A stretch of 64,000 bases of DNA from Datisca glomerata (taxonomy: Eukaryota > Streptophyta > Magnoliopsida > Cucurbitales > Datiscaceae): NCBI GenBank assembly GCA_003255025.1, contig QANY01004982.1:806591-870590 (forward strand), given 5' to 3'. The notes beneath the pieces were generated by a model. It had not been told where the DNA came from and did no database searches. It saw only the letters and a list, made by a program, of their open reading frames with translations. Positions 1 to 12,049 of this stretch are shown here, piece after piece. How positions within the stretch are numbered: position 1 is the first letter of the stretch; each line of letters opens with the position of its first letter. Both the position numbers and the translations under genes were made by a program.

Positions 1-1357
1 TTCCCTCGCTCATATATCCTAACCGCATATGCCAAATATGGGTAATCACTAAATCTGGATGTGATGAGGATGAAATTGTTGCAACACTAGTTACAATGCT
101 TCCCTAGAGTATATATAAGTTGTGATTCAAATTTTCCTTAATCACCACTATAGCGCCCTTGCAAACCTTCCAAACCCCACCATCACATGAATGCCGATAA
201 CCTTGGGAATCAAACATACTCAAAGAAATAAAGTTCATTCTCATATCTGGTGCATGTTGACATTAGTCAAAGTCCGAACAATGTCGTCATACAAATTGAT
301 CTGATAATCTTGCATGTGGTATTATTTTCCATCAAGACTTCACCCTCATAGATTGATCCATAAGTAATAAACAAAACCCTATTAGGGCACATATGGAATG
401 TACAAACTGAATCAAGAACTTAACTATTGCCTGAGCATCTAAACTATCTTCTACTACATTAGTAACATCAGTGGTAGTGGAGAATTTTTTAGTAATCCCC
501 TTTTTATCTTTGAGTTTTGGGAATTTAAATTTCCGATGCCCTTCTTGGTGATAATAGTTTCACTTCTATTTTTAAGTCTTTGACTTAGACATAAATTTGA
601 CTCTATTACTCCCTAAACTCTTTTCTTTACTTCTTCCTCTGACAACTAAACCATTTACTGAAATCTTAGCGTGAATCTCTTACACTTTTTCTTAAATTCT
701 TTGGTGTTAAAAGATGCTTTTACATCCTCCATGGCTATTTTAACTCTCTCATATAACATAGTATAAATAAAATGGTCATATGAAGAAGGTAAAGCACATA
801 ATAAAATCATAGCTTGATCCTCATAGTCAAATTTCACATCAATATTATTCAAATCCATAATAACACGATTAACTTCATTAATATGATCTTTATTTTTTCT
901 TACCTTCAATCATATGAAACGTGTATAAATGCTGCTTCAAATAGAGCCAGTTGATGATGAATATTTTCAAAAATAAAATCACTAACTTGACCTATAAAGC
1001 ATCAGGAGATGTCTCATTGGATACTTAACACATCACCTCATCAGACAGTGACAACATAATTGCACCAAGTGTCCACTCCATTAGGTCATATTTTTCTTCA
1101 TTGGCCAATTTCTTCTGCAAAGCCTCTTTGCTCTTCATCGCCTTAAGCAAGCCTTGCTAAACTAATGAGGCTCGCATATTCAATTGCAAAAGACTGACGT
1201 GGTTCGACAGTGTGCTTATATTCTCAGGCAAAGATGAGAAGAATTTCACTAAGCAATAAAGAGAGTACAAAATAATGTCAAAAATATTCACAAACCCAAA
1301 CCCCACAAACCAAAATATTGAATTAAAATAGAGACTTAGAATATTAATATGCCCCAC
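1..1357 (-). mobile_element. Ty1/copia gag-protease remnant
   Basis: Read on the minus strand, this is the 5' part of a copia polyprotein. From about 1200 down to 655 runs a gag (UBN2-like) domain. It includes LNMRASLV, LANEEKYDLMEW near its start and DVKFDYEDQAMILLCALPSS further on, which are hallmarks of copia capsid protein. Near 540-600 is a degenerate zinc knuckle (YYHQEGHRKFKF) whose cysteines are mostly lost. From about 450 to 1 the frame fragments resemble the protease region after the knuckle. Stops and frameshifts occur throughout, so it is a dead fragment. The element runs off the left window edge. A TATATAAATA-like box on the minus strand near 1410-1420 suggests the 5' LTR lies just to the right. 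Confidence 0.8.
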
Positions 1358-1506
1358 ACAAATATCTATTTATCTGGTATGAATTAGTACAACAGAAAAT
1401 CAGAGAGGTGACATATTTATATAGGAAACTAATAGAACCTGACCACTAAATAACTGGTGTGGGACAAAAATAAAAAACCAACATTTAAAGCCACGCCTCA
1501 ACATTT

Positions 1507-1640
1507 TGGAATTTGTGTTTGGCTATAAAATTTTAAAGTATATGTCTACTTAATTTTCCAGGAAACTTATACAAGATTTGGTTATAATTGAAATAGTCGA
1601 TCTACATGATGATCTTACATGACGGCCTTTGCAAATGTGT
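1507..1640. repeat. Dispersed repeat, copy 1 (partner at 47806-47935)
   Basis: About 130 bp match 47806-47935 in the same orientation, with small differences. Shared blocks include 'tttggctataaa', 'gaaacttatacaagatttgg' and 'gaaatagtcgatctacatga'. The copies lie 46 kb apart and neither contains a coding domain, so this is probably part of an unnamed transposon or MITE. Confidence 0.75.
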
Positions 1641-3332
1641 ATCCAATTATACACAATTTTTTGTCCGCTTAAAAAAAGCTTCGAGAAGAGTGAAAATAAG
1701 GGAGAGAATGTTGGTTTTCCAAAACAATATAAAAACCCTATTTGGTATTAATATTCAACAAGTGGTTAAGTTATAAAATTCTAAAATCTTCTTCGACAAA
1801 CAACTTAAAAATAAGAAAATTCTATTCACGCCCAAAAAATCTCTTCATATATTCTTTTCTAAACACACGCTTAATCAAGTTTTAAATTCCCATCATTTTT
1901 TTCCATACGCCTTACTATATTTCTATTATGCCCTACTTTTCATACACTCTTTCATCAATGGTTTCATACACTCTACATCTTTTTATCTTTCTTACGGGTG
2001 GCTCTCACATGCCGGGATTTTTTTCCAGCATGAATGCAGGAGATTCTTTATGAACTCTCACACATATTTTTCATTTCTTACAACTTTAAAATATATTATT
2101 TGAAACGTTAACCCACCACTCTATATTATTGTAATTTAAATCACTAAATACTTGTTACGTAAAGCATATGGTATTGGTCATTTACGTGCATGCAAATTTG
2201 GTCTTCTTTTTTTCCCTGTTAGAGCATCAATTATTTTACAAAATATTTCATCAAGAGCTTAACAGTAAAGGATTGTTTCATTAAAAGTACAAGGATTATA
2301 TCTAAAGAAAACAAACGCACAAGGGAAGAACCCCAAGTGCAACAACTCAAGAAAGCAAAAGAAAGATGCAATGCACAAGGATTTAGAGATTATGCAGGGT
2401 TGGTTCTACGTAAAGGCCTCAGACTTTCATGTTTGGGACTCTTAAGACTGTCAGATTCTAGTGCTTTTTAGGTCTATCTTATGTGAAGACGGGCCAAGGA
2501 TCAATTCACACGAACTTTGCTTCGTGGTGGAGGCCAAATTTCGGCCGAATTCCGTCATTTATGGCTTCAAATTTATGTTTTTACTATTTTAGGAAAGCTT
2601 TGTTTCTTTAATAACGTATAGTGAAAAATTCTGACAAACAAGTTATTTGTTGCATGGTGATTCTGGATTTTAATGTTTTCAAATGCTGTCGTTATCTTTT
2701 ATTTTTTTTAAAATTTTTTTATTTATTTCTGGTTTCTAATAATTAGCTTTTCCTATTAAGTCGTTGTATGCCAGAGTGGCCATTCAATTTTCATTAACTG
2801 AAATTTCAGAGTCTTCTCTAATCCTTTTTAAACTTCCAGTATTCATGTGTGATCAACGAAACTTCGATGCCAGTGTTTCTGGTATTTGTGCATGAATCAA
2901 GATATTGATAGAAGGTTGTAACCAATTTTCGTGTGAGTGTTCTTCCTAGAAACATCCGCTACAACAGTTGGTATTGAATTACCGTGTTCTTGAGAGCATG
3001 TAACCAAGGAGATGCCCAGCCAATGAAGTTCACTTAGAAGGAGCCTATGAACGTGAATGTGTGATGATATTGGATCAGCAGACGACCCAATTAACATAGT
3101 GGTTCGCTACGTTCTTGGCCAACCAAGATCAATGTCAGAATAGTGGTTTGCTACCATTTGTTCTTGATGAGTTTGATGATGATCCTCAGTGACAACGACA
3201 TAAGTTCCTTGTGCAAGTTGATAATTTTGGTTTCACAAATCAAGAACCTGCACGCAAGGAAAGCATTGTGCTTGAAACGATCAGATCATTAGCAACAAAA
3301 AATTTTCTCGAAAATTGTTTTTTGACGGTTCA
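1641..3332. other. No recognised gene; AT-rich intergenic DNA
   Basis: I see no transposon domain or conserved gene here. A 66-codon minus-strand open frame (2897-3097) looks fairly protein-like but matches nothing I recognise and has no visible splice partners. Confidence 0.5.
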
Positions 3333-3354
3333 ATATATATATATATATATATAT
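3333..3354. repeat. (AT)n microsatellite
   Basis: An uninterrupted run of about 11 AT dinucleotides at the right edge of the 1.6-2.9 kb intergenic block, before copia LTR sequence begins. Confidence 0.95.
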
Positions 3355-3399
3355 TAATTTAATACGCAATAGGTAATAAATTTACCTTCAGGTGATGAT

Positions 3400-5264
3400 G
3401 AGATTGATTCATCAAACTTTTCACGAACGATCGGATTCATCAAACTCTTCAAGAACAATCTGGTTTTTTGAATCCTTAGATCTTTCACGTCAAGTCTCCT
3501 ACACTAACAGGATGCACGTAAGGGTGTCTCAATGAAATGGAGATCCATCACACACTCAACTTTATGATTCCACTATGATCTCAATACATGAGAAAATGAA
3601 ACAAATAAAAGGGAACTCTTCTCTAATTTTCTCTCTAATGACAAAAAATTATTAAGAACCTAAAGTCTCTCTTAATTTTTGAAAATTCTCAAAGATAGAG
3701 AGAGGGAGAGTCTGAAAAATTTACGTTCTCGTATTCAAAATTAATTTATATTTATATTTTAAGTAGCAGAATGAAATGAATTTTGAATTTCAAGAAAAAA
3801 TTTAAAATTACTTAAATAACAATTTTCTGATAAGCGACCATCTCCCTCTAAGGGAGATGAATGACCAAATCATGCAACAGAAGATTCTTGCATGGTGTAA
3901 CAAGATAATCTCTACTTTGAAGTATTAGTAACTATTTTCGGTAACCATCATCTAAGAAGTGATCAGCTTCCACTAGGTGGTGGCTGACCAATATCACGCC
4001 TCACAGGTCATTTGCGTGGTGTGATCTCCTTCAAGAAAATGATAAGACTCCATAGATAATAACTCCTTGTGGTAGGCATAGAGGGCTCACATTATTTATA
4101 TATAAATTAATTTCATGGATTAATGTACTTGATTCTTATTACATAGTATGTGATAAGAACACTCTTACTATCACATATTTATCGCATGTGTAATAATGTA
4201 AAATTCAGTAATTTTTAAACTGTTTATCGTAACCCATTTTCTTGTCCAACTATTGTTCACATAGATGACACGGGACCCATGGACTTGAAATTTCAAGCCC
4301 TAATAAAATAGATAATTAATTAAACTCTTTAATTAATATAATATTTTATAAATTTTGAAGTTAGTCCACTACAAACTTGGAATTGTACTCTTAAAATTAT
4401 ATATGTAGTTTTCAGATAAGAATTGAATAATCCATCAATACAATCGCTACATATTGATCAATACTCCATAAATAGTTCATAATTTGAGCTAGGTAAATAA
4501 TTCATTAACCTCTCTAATTACTTCTTTTCTCATTAAGTTTTGTTGAATGATAAATTTATGACCTGATAAAAAATTTGAACGCTCATATCTTTTTTAAGAC
4601 TATTGAATGCTCATATCATTCATGATATGAATCAATATTCAAATGAACTATTTATCTGCCTTTATAATGAATGATGGATCATATCTTGTAAATTAACTTT
4701 CACAGCTATTTTACTTCATAACGCTTCAAAAATACAAAGAATTGAGTTTGATGAACTATAGAACTTTTATTGAGCAAGTCAAAAATCATAACGATAAACA
4801 AGAGTTTGTTAATTACTCATGATTGAGATTTTTCTATTTATGATCATTAGTATGATAAAATTTGAATACTCTATATTCTAACGGTATCATTAGATAATCA
4901 AATTTGTCTTGTCCCAATCATAGATAATCTCATTATATAGAGTGTCATCATTGCAATGTCTCCACAATAATAGCCTAGATAAGGCTGTTCATTTAACGAA
5001 AATGAGCTATATGTTTTCTTATTGATTAATTAAATATGCCATTTTTAATTATAAATTATGAATCATTTTATTCTTATACTTAAATTTATCCTCTTGTACA
5101 CAACTCTTATATACAATGTTTTAGGTTATATATAATAATCATAGAGTTTCATAATAATTATAAAGCATCAAATATACACGCATGCAACCATTAAATGAAA
5201 ATATATTCATTTATTAATTAGCAACAAAGTACATAACATATGCTTAAAAGGCATTATTCCCAAC
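3400..5264 (-). mobile_element. Long copia 3' LTR, minus orientation (left boundary approximate)
   Basis: On the minus strand a purine tract (GGCAAATGGGAGA, about 5258-5270) is followed by an AT-rich stretch starting TGGTTGGGAATAATGCC. This is the usual polypurine tract/3' LTR junction of plant copia elements. A TATA box (TTTATATATAAAT on plus, about 4098-4110) lies 1.1 kb inside. The untranslated region continues to about 3400, giving an LTR near 1.8-1.9 kb, the same size class as the LTR at 6359-8171. The left end and target duplication were not found. No second copy is visible. Confidence 0.6.
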
Positions 5265-5560
5265 CATCTCCCATTTGCCTTAAAGTAAGTGAGTCATATC
5301 CCTCATAAGAATCAAATCCACACCAAACTATACTAGCATATAGTTTCTCGTTCTCTTGACTTAGAGACTCAGCTTGACAGCCACCCATCATGTATGTGTT
5401 AAAATGATTGACCACCTCACTGCATTGCATATGTCAAGCCTACTACACAACTGGCACAAAAGCTTATAATTGCAGATGCATAGTGAACTTGTCTAGAGTT
5501 TTTGGACATTGCTCCTTAGAAAGATGAACTCTGTGCAGAGAAGGAAAATTCCCTTTCTTA
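5265..5560 (-). pseudogene. Copia reverse transcriptase C-terminal remnant
   Basis: The minus-strand translation contains HLSKEQCPKTLDKF followed, with stops and gaps, by the region where copia RTs have PYASAVGSLMY. It then runs through degenerate RNase H-side sequence to the polypurine tract of the adjoining 3' LTR. It is heavily decayed and supports the LTR call next to it. Confidence 0.5.
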
Positions 5561-5699
5561 GAGTTCTGCGATACATATCTGATATGCATGTTATATACAT
5601 ACGATGTATGAGACTACACTAATATCTTTTTCTTATTATCTCAAATGAATCGTATCCCAAGAACATAGCTCACCTATAAAATTACATAACGAAAGAATC

Positions 5700-6150
5700 T
5701 CCAAGACCATATTGATGAATTCAATAAAATGTGTCCTGACCTTGAAAATATTCAAGTGGAATATGATGATGAAGATAAAGCTCTGGTACTGCTACACTCC
5801 CTGCCAAGATCATATGAAAATTTCGTGGATATCCTCAAGCATGACAGGGAGACATTGTCACTAGAAGATGTAATTGTGCTCTAAACTCAAAAGAGTTGCA
5901 AAGAAAGCATGAACAGAAGGACTCGAGTGGGGAGAGTTTGTCTGTGAGAGCAAGAAAAGAAAAGAAAGAGTATAGATGAAGAAATAAATCTAGATCTAAG
6001 TCTAGAAATGGAAAGAACTATAAGAAAATAAAGTGTTATCACTGTCATGAAGATGATCACATTTAGAAGACTATGTCCAAAGAGAAAGAAGGAACCTAAG
6101 GCAAATGAGAGAGTTGGTGGTGATGCTGCTATGGTAGAAGATGGAATAAC
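5700..6150 (+). pseudogene. Copia gag fragment with zinc-knuckle remnant
   Basis: The plus-strand frame reads EYDDEDKALVLLHSLPRSYE and FVDILKHDRETLSLEDV, the UBN2-type copia gag signature. A lysine/arginine-rich linker and KCYHCHEDDHI follow, the start of a CCHC zinc knuckle with its last half lost. Stop codons interrupt it after EDVIVL and inside the knuckle. Orientation is opposite to the LTR/RT remnant at 3400-5560, so it belongs to a different copy. Confidence 0.75.
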
Positions 6151-6358
6151 TAAATATCAACTATAATATATCATATGCTTTAAGGTATAATCCCAACATA
6201 TTTAATATTTCCAACCAAGTCTTAAATCATGTAAAATGTTCCGATCAAGTCATTGCATAATGTCTTAAATATTCAAATAAGTTGTGTTTTTATTACATGA
6301 ATATTTGTAATTAATATTGTTGTGTGCTTTTGATTGTCTATGTCATTAATGATATAAA

Positions 6359-8171
6359 TGTTGGATCGCGTTTTAAAATTTGTGAAAAAATCAATGAACA
6401 AATGGTTCGTGGGTGGAAAATAAAATTTGTTTACATCAACAAATTAATCATATTAAATATTAAAACCATACTTACGATTATGCTTACTTAGTTAAACGTA
6501 TTCAATAGAGGTAGAAATGATTTATACTTTATGTTGTATCGGAGAATTTCTGACTTGGTGGAATCATATTGATTGTCTTTGTGTTCTTCGTTCATCATAG
6601 AACATGAACCAGCCTTCACACCAACAACCACTCGTAGGATTAAAAAATATATTTCAATCGGATGTTAATAAGGAATTGAATGTGGGCTCTCAAAACAACA
6701 GGAGAAGAAAAATCATATTTTTTCCTTCTCTTTTGTGTATTTCAGCTGCAACTAGGGGGAGGGGAGAAAAACTGTGATTTCTCTGCTCTGTGTAATCAGA
6801 AATTATGTTAGGGTTATGGATGCAACCCAATTGCCATCCCTTATATAATAAATACATAATTTGCACATATACCCCTATATGTTAAATTACTAAAAATTCA
6901 CCCCCTAATATTTGTTATTGCTGAAAATTGCATATCTCCTAGAGTCAATGTTGTGTCCAATTAATTAATTAATTTTTTTTATTTACTAATTATTAAATAA
7001 TTAGAAAATAACCATTAATTAATTTGAATATTAATTACTTGCTCTTCACTAATTAAGTGACAACACTCATCACATATGGGTTGGAGAAATATATCTTGCT
7101 CCAAAACTCATTTTTGGTCCAACTAGTGTTGTTTTTCATTCTTGTGCTCATGAGTTACTCTTAAGACCGAATGGACCCACATGAATAAAACTATAGGATT
7201 TAAATACTTAGTGAATTTATCATCATAAATTCTCGACCTATTTAATCCTGACATCATACGACTTTATTATAGGTCTGATGCTCAATCAACTCTCGATTCA
7301 TGCGCGCTACATTTTCTGTTGGTGCAAATAAATTCATTTATTTCACAGTCCACAGAATATTTTAACATATTACCTTTTGTGATTATCGGTAACAAGAGCG
7401 GGATGTGAAATTACCATTTCATCCCTTTAGTTATTATTTGCTCAACTCTTTTATTGACTGTGAATAAGAAAAATCTAACCATGAATTGTCTCGTATGGTT
7501 CATCATGTCTTATTCAATGATTCATTTCATCGAATAATTGATCAAGTTAATTTATTCATACAACAAAGCATAAGGATATTGTTGCATTGGCAATCTCCCC
7601 ATGAATTTCTATATTTGTGGTGAATCACAATCCCCACAGTCAATGTATTGTTTGGCAAATCAAACTCACTCATTTGACATATCAAAGATTGTAACTAACT
7701 AAGTCAAGTTTCATATTCACCTCTAGATTAAAGTAATTATGAAAATACACTTATAGGTGTAACAATTAGATTTAGAGCTAGATAAACGGCTTTGGTCTAA
7801 ATTAATTTGTTACCGATATATTCAACATATTTCACAACATGTCTAGGTCAACCGTTAAAGTCTCCACTCCCATGCCCAAGACCAACATCCTTTGATTCAA
7901 CTTAACACTCCTAATCGGACTCGATTGCCCAGTCGATCCTAAGACTACGAATAATATTCTAAACTATTTTAGAAGAGTTAGTCTGGAAGACTCATCTATC
8001 TTTACTCTTCTTATGTTAACAATAGTTCCAGGACTTGAGTAAGTTATAACACACTTTAATTAATAGAAAAAAACTTCACTCATTCATTAAATTCAGTAAT
8101 ACAAAATGTCAGAGAAATAACTAAATAATCATAAATAGTTATTACACCCTACTTTATGAACATAAATCCAA
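6359..8171 (-). repeat. 3' LTR of copia C (about 1.8 kb)
   Basis: Bounded by TGTTGG at 6359 and CCAACA at 8171. On the minus strand a TATA box (TATATAAGGGAT, about 6838-6849) is followed by the presumed R/U5. Sequence 7640-8171 aligns with 14990-15532 in the 5' LTR through many shared blocks, such as 'aacaatagttccaggacttg' and 'aatcataaatagttattaca'. Confidence 0.85.
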
Positions 8172-8189
8172 CAATCTCCCACTTGGACT

Positions 8190-9740
8190 AAAGTATGTGT
8201 GTACCATATCATATTCCCATGCTCTTTAAATGACCATCAAAGACTTTAATACTTAAAGTCTTCATGAATGGATTTGGTAGGTTGTTGATCGCAATATGTG
8301 TGCTACTACAACATCTCCACGTTGAATAATATCTCTAATCAGGTGATACTTACGCTCTATGTGTATGGATCTTTTGTGGCTTCTTGGTTCCTTAGAATTT
8401 GCTACAGCCCCACTGTTATTGTAATAAAGTGTCATGAGATTGTCAGCTTTTAGAACAACTTCCAGAGTCTTTAAGAAATTTCTAAGCCACAACCTCCTTT
8501 ACAGCTTCATAAGTTGCCACATACTCAGCTTTCAGGGTAGAATCAATAATGCAAGATTACTTGATACTTCTCCATACAACTACTCCACAGTTCAGGATGA
8601 ACACTGATCCTGAAGTGGACCTCTCTTAGAATCTTTGTCTGCTTCGAAATCAAAATTAGTATACCCTGTCATATTCAAGTCGGTACCTGAATACACACAC
8701 ACACGTATTGTTCTCCTAAGATACTTAAGGATATGTCTGATGGCATTCCAATGCTCAAGTCTAGGATTAGATTGTAAATGACTCACCACGCTCATCGCGT
8801 AACAAATGTTTGGCCTAATGCCAAGCATCACATACATGAGACTTCTTACGGCTGAGGCATAGGGAATCTTTCTCATGTCTTCCTCTTCTTGAGGAGTCTT
8901 AAGAGACTGCTCCTCGAAGAGGCTGACTCCATGCCTGAATGGAAGATATCTCTTCTAGGAATCTTGTATACTGAAGCGATATATCACCTTATCATTATAA
9001 GATGCTTGAGACATTGTCAATTGTCTGTTCTTCCAATCCTGAAAGATCTAAATACCTAGGACAAAGACATATTCTCCAAGATCTTTCATATCAAATTGCA
9101 TTGCAAGCTAAATCTTGATATCAGATAATTTTCCTACATCATTCCCAATGAGAAGAATATCATCCACGTACAAAACCAAACAAAACCTCATTCCTTTCAT
9201 GTATCAGCTTATACATATATGGTTCATCCACTAACTACTCAAAACTGAAGTTCTTGACAGTTTTGATGAATTTTATATTCCATGATCGGGACGCTCTCTT
9301 AAGTACATAAATGAACTTGAGCAGTTCATAAGCCTTGCCCTCTTGGCATTTCTCCATAAACTCGTCTGGTTGAGCCATATAAATGCACTCTTCAATATTG
9401 CCATTGAAAAAAGCACTCTTCACATCCGTCTGCCCTATTTCATAATCAAGGGCAGCAATAATGGACAGGAGGATTCAGATGGATTAAGCATGGTCACCAA
9501 CGAGAAGGTGTCCTCATAGTTAATACCTTCTTTTTTGGTACAGCCCTTGGCTACTAGCCTAGTGTTGAATGTATCCACATTCCCATCTGAACCTCTCTTT
9601 TTCTTATAAATTCATTTACACCCTACGGGTTTTACCCATTCAAGATGATCTACAAGTTTTCAGACTCTATTCGAGTACATCGATTGTATCTCAACTTTCA
9701 TGGTTTCTTGCCATAGATTTACTTTAGGGCCAGCCACAGC
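8190..9740 (-). pseudogene. Copia C reverse transcriptase and RNase H
   Basis: From right to left the minus-strand frames read the RT core (MKSAFFNGNIEECIYMAQPDE and LLKFIYVLKRASRSWNIKF, 9235-9423), then the catalytic box YVDDI (about 9157-9171). Next is the RT C-terminal part (KIPYASAVRSLMYVM, LEHWNAIRHILKYLRR, 8592-8876), then RNase H (YYNNSGAVANSKEP, HIERKYHLIRDII, 8262-8492). The catalytic YVDD pair is present, but stops and frameshifts separate the blocks. In RNase H the usual CDN(S/T) reads YNNS, so one catalytic Asp is lost. The 3' end abuts the polypurine tract. Confidence 0.85.
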
Positions 9741-10319
9741 TTGTGAGTAGGAGACATGTTCATCATGATCCTAGACATGTACATGTCTCGCTATCTCACA
9801 ATCTTCCCACTACGTCGAGGCTCCATAGGTTCTCACTCCTATTGTGGTTCTTCCATTATTGAATCGGAAACATTTCCTGATTGGGGAGTTGGTGTCTTCC
9901 CATTTAATAATTCCTATTTCACAAGAGTGCTTCTCGGCTTCACACTTTTTATAAAGTCTTCTTCAAGAAAATGTGCATTTGTGCTAACAATTTTTTCTTG
10001 TCAGTCAGACTATAAAAGACAAAACCCTTCATTTTTTGGGATATCCTACAAACATGCATAATTCTGATCGTATGGTCAACTTGCCTGTCTTCGGTTTCAG
10101 AATTGTGCTGGGATTCCCCATATTCTAAGGTGGTTTATGGATTACTTTCATCCATTCCATCTTTCATATGGCGTACTAGACACCGTATTTTATGGAACTT
10201 GATTTAGAATGTATGTTGTTGTTTCCAAGACATATCCCCAGAATGAATCTAACAATATCCAACAGAGTTCGATTCTTTCTCTCTGACACACCATTTTGTT
10301 CTGGAATCTCAGGTGTAAG

Positions 10320-11614
10320 GTTGTCAGGATCGCGATCCTACCCCAGGATCATGATCCTATCCTAGGATCAGTGGAAGGGTGTAGAATCGTGGATCGTAGG
10401 ATCAGATCGAGGATCGTAAGATCTTACCAATTTTTAATAATTTATTAGTAAAAAAATATATTTATGCTGATAATACTTCAATACATTGAAGAAAATGGTT
10501 ATATAACATCAAGTCATCGACATATTAAATAAAAATAATATCAAGTCATCTAAAAAAACATAATATTAAGTAGAATTCTCATACTTTTAAGTTTTCAAGA
10601 AAGAAATGTAACATAAATAAGTTCAAGATAAAACTAACATCAAGTAATCTAAAATAACATAATATTAAGTGGAGTTCTCACGAAAATAGATATGTGATCC
10701 CCTAGATGAAAGGTTTCAAACTATAAAAGATAAATAAATACATATGTAAAGATAATTATTAAATAAATACATAGACAAAAAGGAACCTACCCATATATAA
10801 GCCCTCCCACCACCCATTCTCCATGCGGTAATTTTGCAACAATAAAAAATTAATGTCTAAATATAATAAAATGGTGGTGGTGAAATTCGTTCTAATTTTG
10901 ATAGTGTAAGTCATAAAATAAATAATTTGAAATGTCATAAAATTAGTCAAATATTTAATTAAATATAATTTAAGATGTTCATAGTTGGTTCAGTGGTTAA
11001 ATGGTCATTATAATAAAAGATAAAGAAATAAAATGTAAAGATAATTATTGATTAAATATGTTAAGATCATTATTATAAATTTATAATACGTTAGGTTTAG
11101 GCGTGTTATAAATTAACATTTAATAATTTTATAACAACAATAAAATTAATGTCTAAATATATTAAAATAGTGATGGCAGAGTTCATTCTAACTTTGATAA
11201 CTTTAAGAGGTGTACATCTAATTTTGATAACTGTAATAGGTGTACGTCTAATTTTGATAATTTTAAGAGGTGTAAGTGATAAAAAAATTAAAATGTCATA
11301 AAAATATTCAAATCTTTAATTCAATATTAAAGATGTTTATTTTTGTTACACAAACTTAGTTGGTTGAGTGGTTCAATGGTCATGTGTGAACCTTTGGGAA
11401 AAGGGTTCAAATCCCACTAATAACACTTTTTTTAATAATAAGGTAAAAATCACTTATTTTACTTAAGCATTAGGATCGGTGTCGGATCGCGATCCCACGA
11501 TCTGGATCGCGATCCTGGACCGCTCCTACCAAAAAATGATCTATTACACGATCTGGATCACTGACTCTTTATAGGATCATAGGATCGTTCGATCCAGATC
11601 ACGATCTTGACAAC
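10320..11614. mobile_element. GATC-rich terminal-inverted-repeat DNA element in copia integrase
   Basis: The 1.3-kb insert splits the copia integrase frame. Its ends are inverted: GTTGTCAGGATCGCGATC at the left and, reverse-complemented, GTTGTCAAGATCGTGATC at the right. Both subterminal regions are packed with GATC/GGATC motifs, forming many short palindromes. The middle is very AT-rich and has no transposase frame, so it is non-autonomous. It includes two direct copies of a 'gttggttcagtgg'/'gttggttgagtgg' segment (near 10985 and 11359). I could not find a convincing target-site duplication, so the superfamily (hAT, Mutator or other) is undetermined. Confidence 0.75.
11357..11415 (+). other. 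tRNA-like pol III A/B box pair (SINE fragment?)
   Basis: TGGTTGAGTGG (11361-11371) fits an A box and GGTTCAAATCC (11404-11414) fits a B box, spaced as in tRNA-derived SINEs. It sits inside the GATC-rich element. No cloverleaf or full tRNA can be folded by eye. Confidence 0.4.
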
Positions 11615-12049
11615 TTTGGCAGGGTGCTTTAAGTTGAGAAAGAATACATTCTTCTTTAAGAAAGTCTTCAAACTCTCCTAGCAAGTACTCTCCGTCACGA
11701 TCTGATCATAGGGTTTTGATTTATTTTTCTAATTATTTTTTTACCATAGCCTTGTACTCTTTGAACTATTGAAAGGTTTCAGACTTTTGGTGTATTAGAT
11801 AAACATGTCCAAAACGTTAGTCGTCATTAGTGAAAATTAAGTATTCATAACCACTTATTATTTGGATATTCAATGTCCCACATACATCACTATATACGAG
11901 TTTGATGCATTGAATGGCGCTTTCACCCTTTGCTGAAAATGGTCTATTGGTCATTTTCCTTATATAAAAGATATTCATGTGAGTTGTGATGCCACACTTA
12001 AAGTTTGAAATGGACCATCTCTTGCAAGTCTTTTATTTTTTTCAAATAG

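Noticed and set aside
2009..2042. Similarity of 'ccgggatttttttccagcat' to sequence near 40527-40556
   Set aside because: Only about 30 bp with mismatches around a T-run; too short to claim a repeat family.
11357..11415. True tRNA gene
   Set aside because: A- and B-box-like motifs are present but no acceptor stem, anticodon loop or terminator could be recognised.
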